Source: Halorubrum sp. JWXQ-INN 858 (GTDB lineage Archaea > Halobacteriota > Halobacteria > Halobacteriales > Haloferacaceae). Taken from it: DNA of 64,000 nt. Location: positions 1-64,000 of the forward strand of contig NZ_WUAX01000009.1 of assembly GCF_009806985.1 (NCBI RefSeq). The letters run 5' to 3'. Below, in pieces: positions 17,121 to 26,154 of the stretch. Both the position numbers and the translations under genes were made by a program. A model generated the notes under the pieces. The model saw only the letters and a program-made list of their open reading frames with translations. It was not told the DNA's origin and made no database searches. Each line of letters opens with the position of its first letter. The stretch's first letter is position 1.

Positions 17121-19046
17121 TCAGTCGTCGGCCGGGGCGGCGGAGTCGCCGGCGGAGACGCCGGTTCCGGGGCCGATGTCGATACCGAGCGCATCGAGCT
17201 TCTCGTCCGGGACGACGCCGTCGACCCAGCCGCGGTGGTCGTAGTACTCCGCTTTCATCCGGTCGAGCTCGGCGAGCTCGCCCTCGCTGGCTCCCTGTCC
17301 GGGCATCGCGTCGGGATGTCCCTCGACGAAGCGGCCGGGCAGGCTGTCGTCCTCGCCGTCGAAGCCGACGAGGTTGTTGTAGTAGCGCTCGAGGTTGTAG
17401 ATCCGCTCGCCGGCCTCGAACAGCTCGTCCTCCGTCACGTCGCGGCCGGTCATGCCGTTGTACTGGAGGACGTACTCCTCGATCCCTTCCGCGAAGGCGT
17501 TGAACTTGCAGATGTCGAAGGAGTCCGAGATCGCGTGCAGGTCCTGGAAGGTGGCGGTCAGCTCGCCCTTGCCCTCCCACTCGTACGGGTCGACCTTCTC
17601 CGGGATCCCGAGGATCTCGGCGGCGGGCGTGTAGCCGCGTAGGTGACACGCGCCCCGGTTCGAGGTCGCGAACGCGATCCCCATCCCCTTCATGCAGCGC
17701 GGGTCGTAGGCGGCGATCGTCTGGCCCTTGACCGAGAGCTTGTTGTCGTGGGCGTCCTTCCGGTCGCCGATACGGTCCGCACCCTCCGCGAGGAGGTCCG
17801 CGAGCTCGCCGTCCCGGTGTGCGATGTCGACGATGAGGTCGATCATCGTCTCGGAGTCGCCCCAGTCGAGGCCGGCGTCGAGTTTCCCCTCCTCGGTCAT
17901 CTCCATCGCCATCGCCATCATGTTGCCGACCTCGATCGTGTCGACGCCCATGTCGTTACAGCGCTCGAGCATGAGCGCGATCTCGTCGCGGTCGGTGTGC
18001 CCGGAGTTGGGGCCGAGCGCCCAGGCGGACTCGTACTCGTACGACTCCACGCGGACGTTCATGTCCTGGCCCTTGTGGTGCATTTGGACCTCGACCTCCT
18101 TCTTGCAGGCGACCGGACAGGAGTGGCAGGTCGGCTCGTCGACGAGGATGTTCTCGCGGACGTTCTCCCCGGAGACGCGCTCGGCGTCGACGTCGATACC
18201 CTCGGTCCCGTTGTACGCTTCCGTCGAGGTGTACTTCCCGTTCTTCGTCGGGAGCCCGTCCATCTCGTTGGTCGCGTTCATCAGGACGTTCGTCCCGTAC
18301 ATCGAGAGCCCGCCCTCGTTGGGGGCGGTGACGTCGGACTCGCGGATGAGCTCCATCGCCTGCTGGTAGCCCTCCTGGAACAGCTCGGGCTTCGCGGGTT
18401 TGGGCATCCGGGTGCCCGCCTCGACGACGACCGCCTTCACGTTCTTCGACCCCATCACGCAGCCGGTGCCGCCGCGGCCGGACGCGCGGTCGTCCTCGTT
18501 CATCACGCAGGCGTACCTGACGCCGTTCTCGCCGCCCGGCCCGATCGCCATCACGGAGAGGTTTCGGCCGACGGTGGCGTCGACCTCCTCGTCGATCGTG
18601 TCGATCGTCTCGTGGACGCCCATCCCCCAGAGGTGGGAGGCGTCACGGACCTCGACGTCGCCGTCCTTCACGTGGAGGTACACCGGGTCGTCGCTCGCGC
18701 CGTCGAGGACGACGCCGTCGAGACCGGCCCACTTCAGCCGGGCCCCCGACCAGCCGCCGTGATGGGAGTCGGTTACGGTCCCGGTCAGCGGCGACTTCGT
18801 CACGAGCGCGATCCGACCGCTCATCACGGTCTGCGTGCCGGTGAGCGGCCCCGTCATGAACGCCAGTCGGTTCTCCGGTCCCATCGGGTCGACGTCCGGC
18901 CCGGCGTCGAAGACGTACTTGACGCCCAACCCGCGCGCCCCGATGTACTTCTCCGCGTCCTCGTCGTCGATCCCCTGATACGTTACCTCACCCTCCGTGA
19001 GGTCGACCTGTGCCACCCGGTCCCTGAATCCACCTAACTCAGTCAT
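17121..19046 (-). CDS. aor: Aldehyde ferredoxin oxidoreductase (tungsten pterin enzyme)
   Basis: This 641-residue enzyme oxidises aldehydes to carboxylates, passing electrons to ferredoxin. The [4Fe-4S] ligands are the CxxCxxxC of CHSCPVACKK in the middle domain and the late Cys in RGACHLRG. The N-terminal domain carries GARGLGVKYVFDAG and the substrate-channel segments TGTVTDSHHGGWSGARLKW and ASGRGGTGCVMGSKNVKA. Length and order fit the AOR family (domains 1 to 3). A frame-open extension to 19100 exists, but the ATG at 19046 fits the family start (MTELGGFRDRVAQVDL) and the TATA box. Haloarchaea carry several paralogues, and substrate range cannot be inferred. Confidence 0.93.
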   Translation of the reverse strand: MTELGGFRDRVAQVDLTEGEVTYQGIDDEDAEKYIGARGLGVKYVFDAGPDVDPMGPENRLAFMTGPLTGTQTVMSGRIALVTKSPLTGTVTDSHHGGWSGARLKWAGLDGVVLDGASDDPVYLHVKDGDVEVRDASHLWGMGVHETIDTIDEEVDATVGRNLSVMAIGPGGENGVRYACVMNEDDRASGRGGTGCVMGSKNVKAVVVEAGTRMPKPAKPELFQEGYQQAMELIRESDVTAPNEGGLSMYGTNVLMNATNEMDGLPTKNGKYTSTEAYNGTEGIDVDAERVSGENVRENILVDEPTCHSCPVACKKEVEVQMHHKGQDMNVRVESYEYESAWALGPNSGHTDRDEIALMLERCNDMGVDTIEVGNMMAMAMEMTEEGKLDAGLDWGDSETMIDLIVDIAHRDGELADLLAEGADRIGDRKDAHDNKLSVKGQTIAAYDPRCMKGMGIAFATSNRGACHLRGYTPAAEILGIPEKVDPYEWEGKGELTATFQDLHAISDSFDICKFNAFAEGIEEYVLQYNGMTGRDVTEDELFEAGERIYNLERYYNNLVGFDGEDDSLPGRFVEGHPDAMPGQGASEGELAELDRMKAEYYDHRGWVDGVVPDEKLDALGIDIGPGTGVSAGDSAAPADD

Positions 19047-19060
19047 GTAATGTACGTTCC

Positions 19061-19067
19061 TTATATT
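19061..19067 (-). promoter_or_regulatory. TATA box for aor
   Basis: AATATAA on the minus strand lies about 15-21 nt from the start at 19046, somewhat close, so the true start could be the second in-frame codon region or a leaderless ATG. Confidence 0.4.
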
Positions 19068-19242
19068 CGAACCGGAGCCGGTTAGCTGTTCACGTCGCAA
19101 CGAAACCGATAGCAGTTACGCCCCGACGGACCGGATCGACCACCCGCATCGTCCCAGCCGACCCGACCATTCCACCTTCCCGACCATTCCACCTTCCCGG
19201 CCGACCCGACCACCTAACACGAGTCCCTCCGAACGGGACGTC

Positions 19243-19707
19243 GTGACGTCGACCGACCCCGGAACCCCCGACCGACGCGGCCGAGGGGACATCCGCCGAT
19301 CAGTTCGGTCCTGGTCGTTCCGGTGGGGGCCGACCGTCGCGTTCGCGGCCCTCCTCGTCCTCGCCTCCGTCGTCCCGATCCCGGGCGGCACGGCGGCGGG
19401 CGCGGGCGGGGCACTCCCCTTCGGGGTGGGTCTCACGGACCCGTTCCACGTCGTCGGCTACGCCGTCCTCGCGGCGCTCGCGACCCGCGGAACGGGACGC
19501 ACGCGCCGCGGCCTCATCGTCGCCGCGGCGCTGTCGACCGGGATCGGGTTCGGGGTCGAGGTCCTCCAGTCGACGATCCCGTGGCGGACGTTCGCGTGGC
19601 GTGACGTCGCCGTCAACGCCGGAGGTGCGGCTCTCGGCGTCCTCGCGGTCGCGGCTCGAACCGCGGGCGACGCCGTCGGCGACGAGCGAGCGGGAAACCG
19701 CCCGTGA
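19243..19707 (+). CDS. VanZ-family membrane protein
   Basis: This 154-residue protein has four hydrophobic segments and the family pattern: DPFHVVGYAVLAALATR, then GIGFGVEVLQSTIPWRTFAWRDVAVNAGGAALG. The final Arg-Asp-Asn helix is the VanZ hallmark. The family is membrane-embedded with poorly known function. The start at 19243 is the first in frame (ACGTCG upstream), and the short repeat GACCATTCCACCTTCCC occurs twice at about 19165-19198 just upstream. Confidence 0.75.
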   Translation: MTSTDPGTPDRRGRGDIRRSVRSWSFRWGPTVAFAALLVLASVVPIPGGTAAGAGGALPFGVGLTDPFHVVGYAVLAALATRGTGRTRRGLIVAAALSTGIGFGVEVLQSTIPWRTFAWRDVAVNAGGAALGVLAVAARTAGDAVGDERAGNRP

Positions 19708-19712
19708 CCGTC

Positions 19713-19775
19713 GACGCGTCTCTCTCCGATGGCGACGCGTCTCTCCCCGATGGCGACGCGTCTCTCCCCGATGGC
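19713..19775. repeat. Tandem repeat, three 21-bp units
   Basis: Three 21-bp units, each containing GACGCGTCTCTC and GATGGC, differ at one or two positions. The array ends 8 nt before a CTTTACG TATA-like element that serves the gene at 19812. The reading frame is open through the array, but I do not count it as coding. Confidence 0.85.
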
Positions 19776-19811
19776 GACACGGCTTTACGCGCGCGGGGGT
19801 TTCTCCCGACA

Positions 19812-20906
19812 ATGAGCAAGCCGAGCCCCGACGCATACGAGCAGGGGCGCGGGATGGACGCGCACAACGCGGTCATGCGCGACATCCGCGCGGAGCGGAC
19901 CGAGACGTACGACCCGACCGAGCCCACCCGCGTCTGGATCGACGAGGACAACACGCCCGACGGCGTCGTGAACTCCCTCACGATCATCCTGAACACCGGG
20001 GGCTGTCGCTGGGCGCGCGCCGGCGGCTGCACGATGTGTGGCTACGTCGCCGAGTCGGTGGCGGGCGGGAGCGTGAGCCACGAGGCCCTCATGAACCAGA
20101 TCGAGGTGTGTCTCGCCCACGAACGCGAGAACGCCGACGACCCCGCCGAGCTGATCAAGATCTACACCTCCGGGTCGTTCCTCGACGAGCGCGAAGTGCC
20201 CGCCGAGACCCGCCGGGCCATCGCCGACACGTTCGCGGACCGCGAGCGGATCGTCGTCGAGTCGCTGCCGGACTTCGTGAGCGAGGAGAAGATCGGCGAC
20301 TTCGCCGACCACGGCATCGCGACCGACGTCGCAGTCGGGTTAGAGACCGCGACCGACCGCGTCCGCCACGACTGCGTGAACAAGTACTTCGACTTCTCGG
20401 ACTTCGAGGACGCCTGCGCGGAGGCGGCCGCGGCCGACGACGCCTTCGACGCCGACGTGGGCGTGAAAGCGTACCTCCTGATGAAGCCGCCGTTCCTCGC
20501 GGAGCCCGACGCCGTCGCCGATATGACCGACTCGATCCGGCGCTGTGCGGCGGTCGACGGCTGCCACACCGTCTCGATGAACCCGACCAACGTCCAACGC
20601 TACACCATGGTCGACGAGCTGTTCTTCGCCGGCGGCTACCGCCCGCCGTGGCTCTGGTCGGTCGCGCACGTCCTCGCGGAGACCGCCGACGTCGACGCCA
20701 TCGTCGTCTCCGACCCGGTCGGCCACGGCTCCGATCGCGGCGCACACAACTGCGGCGACTGTGACGACCGCGTCCAGACCGCGATCAAGGACTTCGACCT
20801 CCGGCAGGACCCGTCCGTCTTCGGACAGGTGTCGTGTGACTGTGAAGCGACGTGGGAGCTCGTCATGGCCGAGGAGACGAGCTACAACATGCCGCTGGCC
20901 CGGTAG
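19812..20906 (+). CDS. raSEA: Archaeosine synthase radical-SAM subunit RaSEA
   Basis: This 364-residue protein belongs to the radical-SAM family that works with ArcS to turn preQ0-lysine-modified tRNA into archaeosine (G+ at tRNA position 15). The cluster-binding motif is read as CRWARAGGCTMCGY, an expanded Cx(n)CxxC arrangement. Further conserved blocks are IKIYTSGSFLDERE, VESLPDF, AVGLETATDRVRHDCVNK and the C-terminal HNCGDCDDRVQTAIKDFD. The ATG at 19812 is preferred over an upstream start, which would add residues translated from the 21-bp repeats. ArcS is not in the window. Confidence 0.9.
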   Translation: MSKPSPDAYEQGRGMDAHNAVMRDIRAERTETYDPTEPTRVWIDEDNTPDGVVNSLTIILNTGGCRWARAGGCTMCGYVAESVAGGSVSHEALMNQIEVCLAHERENADDPAELIKIYTSGSFLDEREVPAETRRAIADTFADRERIVVESLPDFVSEEKIGDFADHGIATDVAVGLETATDRVRHDCVNKYFDFSDFEDACAEAAAADDAFDADVGVKAYLLMKPPFLAEPDAVADMTDSIRRCAAVDGCHTVSMNPTNVQRYTMVDELFFAGGYRPPWLWSVAHVLAETADVDAIVVSDPVGHGSDRGAHNCGDCDDRVQTAIKDFDLRQDPSVFGQVSCDCEATWELVMAEETSYNMPLAR

Positions 20907-21063
20907 GCTTCGCGCATCTACGAGGGGTTCGTCCGAAATTCGTCCGCAGTCACGCTTGAAGCCGTTCCGTCGCCGCGCACGCCCCCTTGACAGGCGACAC
21001 GAGCGGCGGAACCGGGCAGGTCACCGTCATTCGACTGATCCGATTCGAGTAACTGATCGTGGC

Positions 21064-21363
21064 TCATAGTTCAATCTCGTCGAAAACGTCACGGCGGTGT
21101 TCCATTCGGTTCCGCTCGTCGCTGAAATCGTAGTGGAGCTTCAGCGTCTCCGGGGTCGCATCGACCCGTTCCGCGACCGCACGGATCGGTGCCCCTTCGT
21201 CACGCATGTGAGTGACCGCACCCGTCCGGATCCGGTGCGGGCTTCGTGCCGACGGACACTGTGACGGTAGTGAACCGTCGCGTTCCCACCGCAACCGGGC
21301 GGCGTCACGGACGTGGGCTCGTGGGTCGTGGGCCGGGTCGTACCGGGTCACGAACTCACCCAC
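21064..21363 (-). pseudogene. C-terminal remnant of a tyrosine recombinase (integrase)
   Basis: A 99-residue frame carries the last part of a phage-type integrase: SPHRIRTGAVTHMRD contains the HxxR pair, and LKLHYDFSDERNRM contains the catalytic Tyr. The frame starts with GTG. Directly before it lies an in-frame TAG, and no upstream catalytic-domain sequence was found, so the first Arg and Lys motifs are lost. This is the scar of an integrative element, at the far side of the pts/dha module from tRNA-Pro. Confidence 0.75.
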
Positions 21364-21482
21364 CGCGACGTGATCGAGCTACTCTCGACGAAGCAGGCGG
21401 CACCGTAGGCCGACGACCGCCTCGACGCCGACCGGGCGGACGCGGGACGAGTATCTAATACGATCCACTGCCAAGTGTGACC

Positions 21483-21758
21483 ATGGAACGTGTCGTGACG
21501 GTGGTCCCGGAGGCCGGTCTCCACGCGCGACCGGCGTCGAAGGTAGTGCAGGCCGTGAACCGGTTCGACGCCGACGTGTCGATCGGACGGGCTGAGGACG
21601 ACGAACTGGTCCGCGCCGACAGCATGCTCTCTGTGAGCGGGTTGAACGTCGCACACGGGGAGTCGGTCCGCATCGTCGCGGAAGGGCCCGACGCGGCGGA
21701 CGCGCTGGACGCGGTCTGTGATCTGCTCACGACGGAAATCGACGGTGAGGCGGAGTGA
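21483..21758 (+). CDS. ptsH: HPr, phosphocarrier of the PTS
   Basis: This 91-residue protein accepts phosphate from Enzyme I on His14 (EAGLHARPAS). The second loop, usually the regulatory Ser46 region in Firmicutes, reads ADSMLSVSGLNVAHG, so a Ser is present, but no HPr kinase is seen. The stop overlaps the GTG start of ptsI, and the pair is translationally coupled. The only PTS acceptor visible in the window is DhaM on the opposite strand, so HPr's job here is likely dihydroxyacetone phosphorylation. Confidence 0.95.
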   Translation: MERVVTVVPEAGLHARPASKVVQAVNRFDADVSIGRAEDDELVRADSMLSVSGLNVAHGESVRIVAEGPDAADALDAVCDLLTTEIDGEAE

Positions 21759-23452
21759 GAGTCCTCACTGGAGTCGGGAGTACGCCGCTTTCGGGCGTCG
21801 GAACGGCCCGCTGGTACCGGCCCGAAGCGGGGCTAACTCTCGCCGATCGCCCCGACTCCTCGACGGTCGATGGCGACGCCGAACTGGCGCGATTCGAAGC
21901 CGCGCGCGCTACGGCCCGTGAGGCGATCCGCCGGGCCGGGGCGCGGGCGGCCGATCGCGTCGGCGAGGACGAGGCGGCCGTCTTCGAGGCTCACGAGGAG
22001 TTCCTCGACGACCCGATGCTCGTCGAGGACATCGAGACGGCCGTCCACGACGGAACCCTGGCCGAACATGCCGTTCACGACCGGTTCGCGGAGGCGATCG
22101 CTCAGTTCGAGGTGATGGACGGACGGATGGCCGAGCGGGCCGACGATCTGCGCGACGTGCGCGATCGACTGCTCCGGGCGCTCCTCGATACCGGAACGGG
22201 AGCGGTCGAGCTCGGAACGCTCCCCGCCGGGACCGTCCTGTTAGCAGAGCGGCTCACGCCGAGCGACACGGCCGAGCTCGATCCGGACGCGGTCGTCGGG
22301 ATCGCGACCGTCGCCGGCGGACGAACCTCTCACGCGGCGATCATCGCGCGCTCGCTATCGATACCGGCGGTCGTCGGCGTCGGGAGCGACCTCGAAGCAC
22401 TCCCTGACGGCGCCGACGTGCTCGTTGACGGCGAGGCCGGGACCGTCGTCGTCGATCCCGACGAAGAACGCCGGGCTGCCGCCAGTAGAAACGCGTCGCC
22501 GGCCGTCTCGGAGCGCGTTTCGACCGTCGACGGACGGGCGATCGAGGTCGCCGCCAACGTCGGGAGCGAGGCGGAACTCGACGCGGCGACGGACCGCGGC
22601 GCCGACGGGATCGGTCTCTTTCGGACCGAGTTTCTCTTCCTCGATCGCGAGGCACCTCCAAGCGAGGAAGAGCAGTACGAGGCGGTGAAAGCGGCGTTGT
22701 CGACGTTTCCGAGCGATCGCGTCGTCGTCCGCACACTCGACGTCGGCGGCGACAAGGACGTTCCGTACTTGGACCTCCCGCAGGAGTCGAACCCCTTCCT
22801 CGGGAGCCGAGGAATCCGGCTGTCCCTCGGTGAGCACGCGGATCTGTTCGAGACACAACTTCGCGCGCTGTTGCGTGCGGGAGCCCACGAACACGGCGAC
22901 AACCTCGCGGTCATGTTCCCGATGATCTCCAGAATAGAGGAGGTCACGGCGGCGTCGGCGGCCGTCGACTCCGTGGCCGCCGACCTCGAAGCGGCGGGGA
23001 CCGACTACGCGATCCCCGAACTGGGGGCGATGATCGAGACGCCGGCGGCGGCGTTTCTCGCCGATTCGCTCGCCGAGCGGCTCGACTTCCTCAGCGTCGG
23101 CACGAACGATCTCACCCAGTACGTGATGGCGGCCGATCGCGAGAACGACGCGGTCGCCGCGCACCACGACCCGCTCCATCCGGCGGTGTTGCGCGCGATC
23201 GACCGTACCACGTCGGCGGTCCAAGACGCCGACGCGTGGGTCGGTATGTGCGGCGAGATGGCCGGAGATCCGGCTCTCACGCCGCTGCTCGTCGGGCTCG
23301 GACTCGACGAACTCAGCATGAGTGCGGTCACCGTTCCGGCGGTGAAACAAGCGATACGGTCGACCGACTCGGCCGCGGCACGCGAACTCGCCGCGGCGGT
23401 GGTTACCTGCGAGACGCGCGACGAGGTGACGGGCGTGCTCGACCTCGACTGA
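21755..23452 (+). CDS. ptsI: PTS Enzyme I (PEP-protein phosphotransferase)
   Basis: This 565-residue enzyme takes phosphate from PEP and passes it to HPr. The active His is residue 193 in AGGRTSHAAIIARS. The PEP/Mg-binding parts are GIGLFRTEFLFLDR, VRTLDVGGDKDVPYL and IETPAAAFLADSLAERLDF, and the active Cys is in MCGEMAGDP. Length and domain order (helical HPr-binding, phosphohistidine, PEP-binding barrel) are those of full-size Enzyme I. The GTG start overlaps the ptsH stop. No nitrogen-PTS GAF domain is present. Confidence 0.95.
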   Translation: MRVLTGVGSTPLSGVGTARWYRPEAGLTLADRPDSSTVDGDAELARFEAARATAREAIRRAGARAADRVGEDEAAVFEAHEEFLDDPMLVEDIETAVHDGTLAEHAVHDRFAEAIAQFEVMDGRMAERADDLRDVRDRLLRALLDTGTGAVELGTLPAGTVLLAERLTPSDTAELDPDAVVGIATVAGGRTSHAAIIARSLSIPAVVGVGSDLEALPDGADVLVDGEAGTVVVDPDEERRAAASRNASPAVSERVSTVDGRAIEVAANVGSEAELDAATDRGADGIGLFRTEFLFLDREAPPSEEEQYEAVKAALSTFPSDRVVVRTLDVGGDKDVPYLDLPQESNPFLGSRGIRLSLGEHADLFETQLRALLRAGAHEHGDNLAVMFPMISRIEEVTAASAAVDSVAADLEAAGTDYAIPELGAMIETPAAAFLADSLAERLDFLSVGTNDLTQYVMAADRENDAVAAHHDPLHPAVLRAIDRTTSAVQDADAWVGMCGEMAGDPALTPLLVGLGLDELSMSAVTVPAVKQAIRSTDSAAARELAAAVVTCETRDEVTGVLDLD

Positions 23453-23508
23453 ACCCCGTTCGAGGGCGGTGGTCGGCACCGACTGCGACTGGATTCGGGT
23501 CTCGCGAG

Positions 23509-23889
23509 CTACAGCTTCTCTATCTCGCGGGCCGCTTCGGCCTCCTCGCGGACGGAATCCAGCGTGGCGGACGGATCGGTGGCGGCGACGGCCGCGTTGA
23601 CCGCACCCTCGAGCACCGGCGCGTCGGCGATGACCGCCTCCGCGTTGCTCATCTCGATCGCGACGTCGGCGTTCATCACGGCGCTGCCGAGGTCGACGAG
23701 TACCACGGCTCCGTCGGCGTCGGCGGCGGCGACGATCGCGTTCTCGATCGCGTCGGGAACGGTGCCGATCCCACCGTCTCCGTCGCCGCCGACCGGTTCG
23801 ATTACCGTGTCACCAGCCATCTCTGCGGCGATCTCGGCGATTCCCTCGGCGGCCCGCTCGCTGTGTGAAACCACGACGAGCCCGACCAT
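23509..23889 (-). CDS. dhaM: DhaM, PTS-linked phosphocarrier of dihydroxyacetone kinase
   Basis: This 126-residue protein of the EIIA-mannose type takes phosphate from HPr on His9 (LVVVSHSERAAEG) and re-phosphorylates the ADP bound in DhaL. It is the minimal single-domain form. The fused HPr and Enzyme I domains of the E. coli protein are missing, and separate ptsH and ptsI genes lie next to it. It is last in dhaK-dhaL-dhaM: its start at 23889 coincides with the last base of dhaL, so the two genes overlap slightly and are coupled. Confidence 0.92.
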   Translation of the reverse strand: MVGLVVVSHSERAAEGIAEIAAEMAGDTVIEPVGGDGDGGIGTVPDAIENAIVAAADADGAVVLVDLGSAVMNADVAIEMSNAEAVIADAPVLEGAVNAAVAATDPSATLDSVREEAEAAREIEKL

Positions 23890-24617
23890 CAGTCCTCCTC
23901 CGGTTCGGGCGTCGTCCCTTCGTCTGTCCCCGCTTCGTCCGGGATCGTCGGCGAGGTCGCGTCGACGTCCGGCACCTCGCTGTCGAGCTGGTCAGCGGCG
24001 ACTGCGAGCAGCTCCTCTAGAATGAACAGCGTGCTCGTCGCGCCGGGGTCTTGATGGCCCACGGAGCGCCAGCCGAGGTAGGAAGCGCGCCCCTTTCGCG
24101 CGCGGATCGGGACGGTGAACGCGACGCCGCGCTCGGCCGCGTCGACGGCCTTCGCGAGGGCCTCCAGCGCCGGACGGCTGTCCGTCTCGATCGACTTCTT
24201 GAAGGTGTGGACAGCCGGGGTGAGCGCGTCGACCATCGTCTGATCGCCGACGCGTGCGTCGCCGCGGTCCTTGACCTTTTCCAGGTACGTCTCGGCGAAG
24301 GCGACGGCGCTCTCCGCAGTGACTCCGTCGTCGAGTTCGACGCTTGCGAACACGAGCGAGCCGCCGAAGAGGGGGCCGGACGCCCCACCGACCTTGGACA
24401 TGAGCGTCTTTCCGACCGTCTTCGCGACGGTCTGTGCGTCGGGATCGTCGAGGTCGCGGGCGGCGTCGGCCGCCGCCGCCCAGCCGCGAGCCATGTTGCC
24501 GCCGTGGTCGGCGTCGCCGATGGCGGAGTCGAGCTGGGTCAGGTAGTCCCGCTCGCGCTCGATACGGTTTGCGACCGCCTCGACCGCCGCGACGGCGGCC
24601 CGGCCGTCATCGGTCAT
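23889..24617 (-). CDS. dhaL: DhaL, ADP-binding subunit of dihydroxyacetone kinase
   Basis: This 242-residue protein holds ADP/ATP and two Mg2+ through GDADHGGNMARG. A second nucleotide segment is VGGASGPLFGGSLVFAS, and GHQDPGATSTLFILEELL closes the site. It transfers phosphate from DhaM to dihydroxyacetone bound in DhaK. An acidic C-terminal tail of about 30 residues goes beyond the bacterial subunit. ATG at 24617 overlaps the dhaK stop by four bases. The longer frame to 24749 lies inside dhaK. Confidence 0.93.
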   Translation of the reverse strand: MTDDGRAAVAAVEAVANRIERERDYLTQLDSAIGDADHGGNMARGWAAAADAARDLDDPDAQTVAKTVGKTLMSKVGGASGPLFGGSLVFASVELDDGVTAESAVAFAETYLEKVKDRGDARVGDQTMVDALTPAVHTFKKSIETDSRPALEALAKAVDAAERGVAFTVPIRARKGRASYLGWRSVGHQDPGATSTLFILEELLAVAADQLDSEVPDVDATSPTIPDEAGTDEGTTPEPEED

Positions 24618-25612
24618 CGGACGGTCAGCGCCGGCGTGTCCGCGGGCGCGCCGAGCAGCTCTTTCAGCTCGTCGTCGACGACGCAGACGGTTATCGACGC
24701 GCCTGCCATGTCGAGGGAGGTCATGTAGTCGCCGACCCACGCGTCCCACGTCTCGATGTCGCGCTCTCCGAGGAGTTCTTGCAGCCGGCGGTTGACGACG
24801 AACAGCTCCATCTGCGGGGTGCCCCCCATCCCGTTGACGATGGTGAGCACCTCCTGTCCCGAATCGACGTCGAGGTCGTCGAGGACGGTCTCGGTCAGCT
24901 CGTCGGTCACGTCGTCGGCGGGCATGGTCTCGGTGCGTTCGGTCCCTGGTTCACCGTGGATCCCGATGCCAAGCTCGATCTCGTCCGCACCGAGGTCGAA
25001 GGTGGGTTCACCCTTCTCGGGGGTGACACACGAGGTGAGCGCCATCCCCATCGTGCCGACGTTGTCGATGACGTTCTGGGCCACACGTTTGACCTCCGAG
25101 AGTTCAGCCCCTTCGGCAGCCTTCGCGCCGGCGGCCTTATGCACGAGGATGGTGCCACAGACGCCCCGCCGGCCGGAGGTGTACAGCGAATCCTCGACGG
25201 CCACGTCGTCGTCGACGACGACGCTGTCGATTTCGACGTCTTCCATCTCGGCGAGTTCGATGGCGGTCTCGAAGTTCATCACGTCGCCTTCGTAGTTCTT
25301 GATGATCGCGAGGACGCCGTCGCCCGCGTCGCAGGCGTCGATCAACGCCCCGAACTCGTCTGCCGTCGGCGAGGAGAAGACGCCGCCCGCGGCCGCCCCG
25401 TCGAGCATCCCGTCGCCGACGAAGCCCGCGTGAGTCGGTTCATGACCGCTGCCACCGCCCGTGACCAGCGCGACCTTTCCCTCAACGGGCCCGTCGTCGC
25501 GAACGAGTACCTGTGTCTCAGGGAGACGACGGAGTCGCTCGGGGTAGGCTGCGGTCATCCCGTCGAGCATCTCGTCGACGACGTCGTCCGGGTCGTTGAT
25601 CAGCTTTTTCAT
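24614..25612 (-). CDS. dhaK: DhaK, dihydroxyacetone-binding subunit
   Basis: This 332-residue subunit covalently binds dihydroxyacetone as a hemiaminal on His219 (GIGIHGEPG). Conserved blocks are VTGGGSGHEPTHAGFVG near residue 50, the IIKNYEGDVMNFETA motif near 105, and VNGMGGTPQMELF near 280. The alternative TTG start at 25618 adds two residues only, and I chose the ATG at 25612. With DhaL, DhaM, HPr and Enzyme I it completes the PEP-driven route from dihydroxyacetone to DHAP. This is relevant because haloarchaea meet dihydroxyacetone overflow from Salinibacter and glycerol from Dunaliella (known ecology). The promoter is at 25641-25647. Confidence 0.95.
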   Translation of the reverse strand: MKKLINDPDDVVDEMLDGMTAAYPERLRRLPETQVLVRDDGPVEGKVALVTGGGSGHEPTHAGFVGDGMLDGAAAGGVFSSPTADEFGALIDACDAGDGVLAIIKNYEGDVMNFETAIELAEMEDVEIDSVVVDDDVAVEDSLYTSGRRGVCGTILVHKAAGAKAAEGAELSEVKRVAQNVIDNVGTMGMALTSCVTPEKGEPTFDLGADEIELGIGIHGEPGTERTETMPADDVTDELTETVLDDLDVDSGQEVLTIVNGMGGTPQMELFVVNRRLQELLGERDIETWDAWVGDYMTSLDMAGASITVCVVDDELKELLGAPADTPALTVR

Positions 25613-25820
25613 AATCAATGACTATGACAGTCCGTGATACATTAAACATAGTGGCGCTGCGGGCGTCGAGCGCGTTCCGCACGTCCTCGCGCACCTCCTG
25701 CAGCGCCTCGACGACCTGCTCGGCGACGTAGTGCGACCGGAGTGGGACGGAGCCGTGCTCGCTGCACATCATCCCCTCGATCCGTCGGATCCCACGGCGC
25801 ACGCTATCGGGATACGTCAT
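25518..25820 (-). pseudogene. Small ORF, probably a truncated resident gene upstream of dhaK
   Basis: A frame of 100 codons opens at 25820 and starts MTYPDSVRRGIRRIEGMMC, then continues through an amphipathic helical part (EQVVEALQEVREDVRNALD). Its downstream third is a run of Arg and Pro that overlaps dhaK by about 95 bp and the dhaK promoter. The first two thirds therefore look like protein and the rest like readthrough. Its start overlaps the stop of the zinc-ribbon frame (ATGA). I infer an older gene pair truncated when the dha genes arrived. It is unrecognised. Confidence 0.4.
25641..25647 (-). promoter_or_regulatory. TATA box for dhaK-dhaL-dhaM
   Basis: On the minus strand TATGTTTAATGTATCA is the only AT-rich stretch here and lies 29-35 nt before the dhaK ATG. 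No clear operator palindrome flanks it. Confidence 0.5.
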
Positions 25821-26035
25821 TCGCGCCACTCCGCAGCGCGGGGACCGTGACGACCGGGATTTTCGGTCGGGTCCGGCCGATCCACGTCGAGTTCGGCGGC
25901 GCTCCCCTTCCAGATCCGCATGTGGGAGTCGCAGTCCGAGCATCGGTGAACGCGAGCGTCGTCGTCACCGTGGCCCCGTCGGTAGTCGCTCGAAAACCGC
26001 GTTTCACAGTTGAGACACGTGGACGGATACGTTTC
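25817..26035 (-). pseudogene. Zinc-ribbon small protein, start codon missing
   Basis: A 72-codon frame runs directly after an in-frame TGA and reads ETYPSTCLNCETRF, then DDDARVHRCSDCDSHMRIWKG. The two CxxC pairs spaced about 21 residues apart are a zinc ribbon like the many small haloarchaeal zinc-ribbon proteins. The Asp/Glu-rich tail is typical too. No ATG, GTG or TTG precedes the first Cys pair, so it is either a decayed gene or starts unusually. Its TGA overlaps the next frame's ATG by four bases, which argues that both were once translated. Confidence 0.45.
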
Positions 26036-26154
26036 TCACGGAGTCTCAACACGTGGCGTCACCCCCGTTGGAGCGGATGACTCCGCTAACGATCCGGAGT
26101 TGCCGTCCGCTTGCGAATAGCTGGGGATCTCGGATCGAAACAAACGTTTAGTGA

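Noticed and set aside
20907..21063. Attachment-site repeat matching the 3' end of tRNA-Pro
   Set aside because: Compared by eye with the tRNA 3' part, this stretch shows no convincing match, so the island boundary is inferred from gene layout only.
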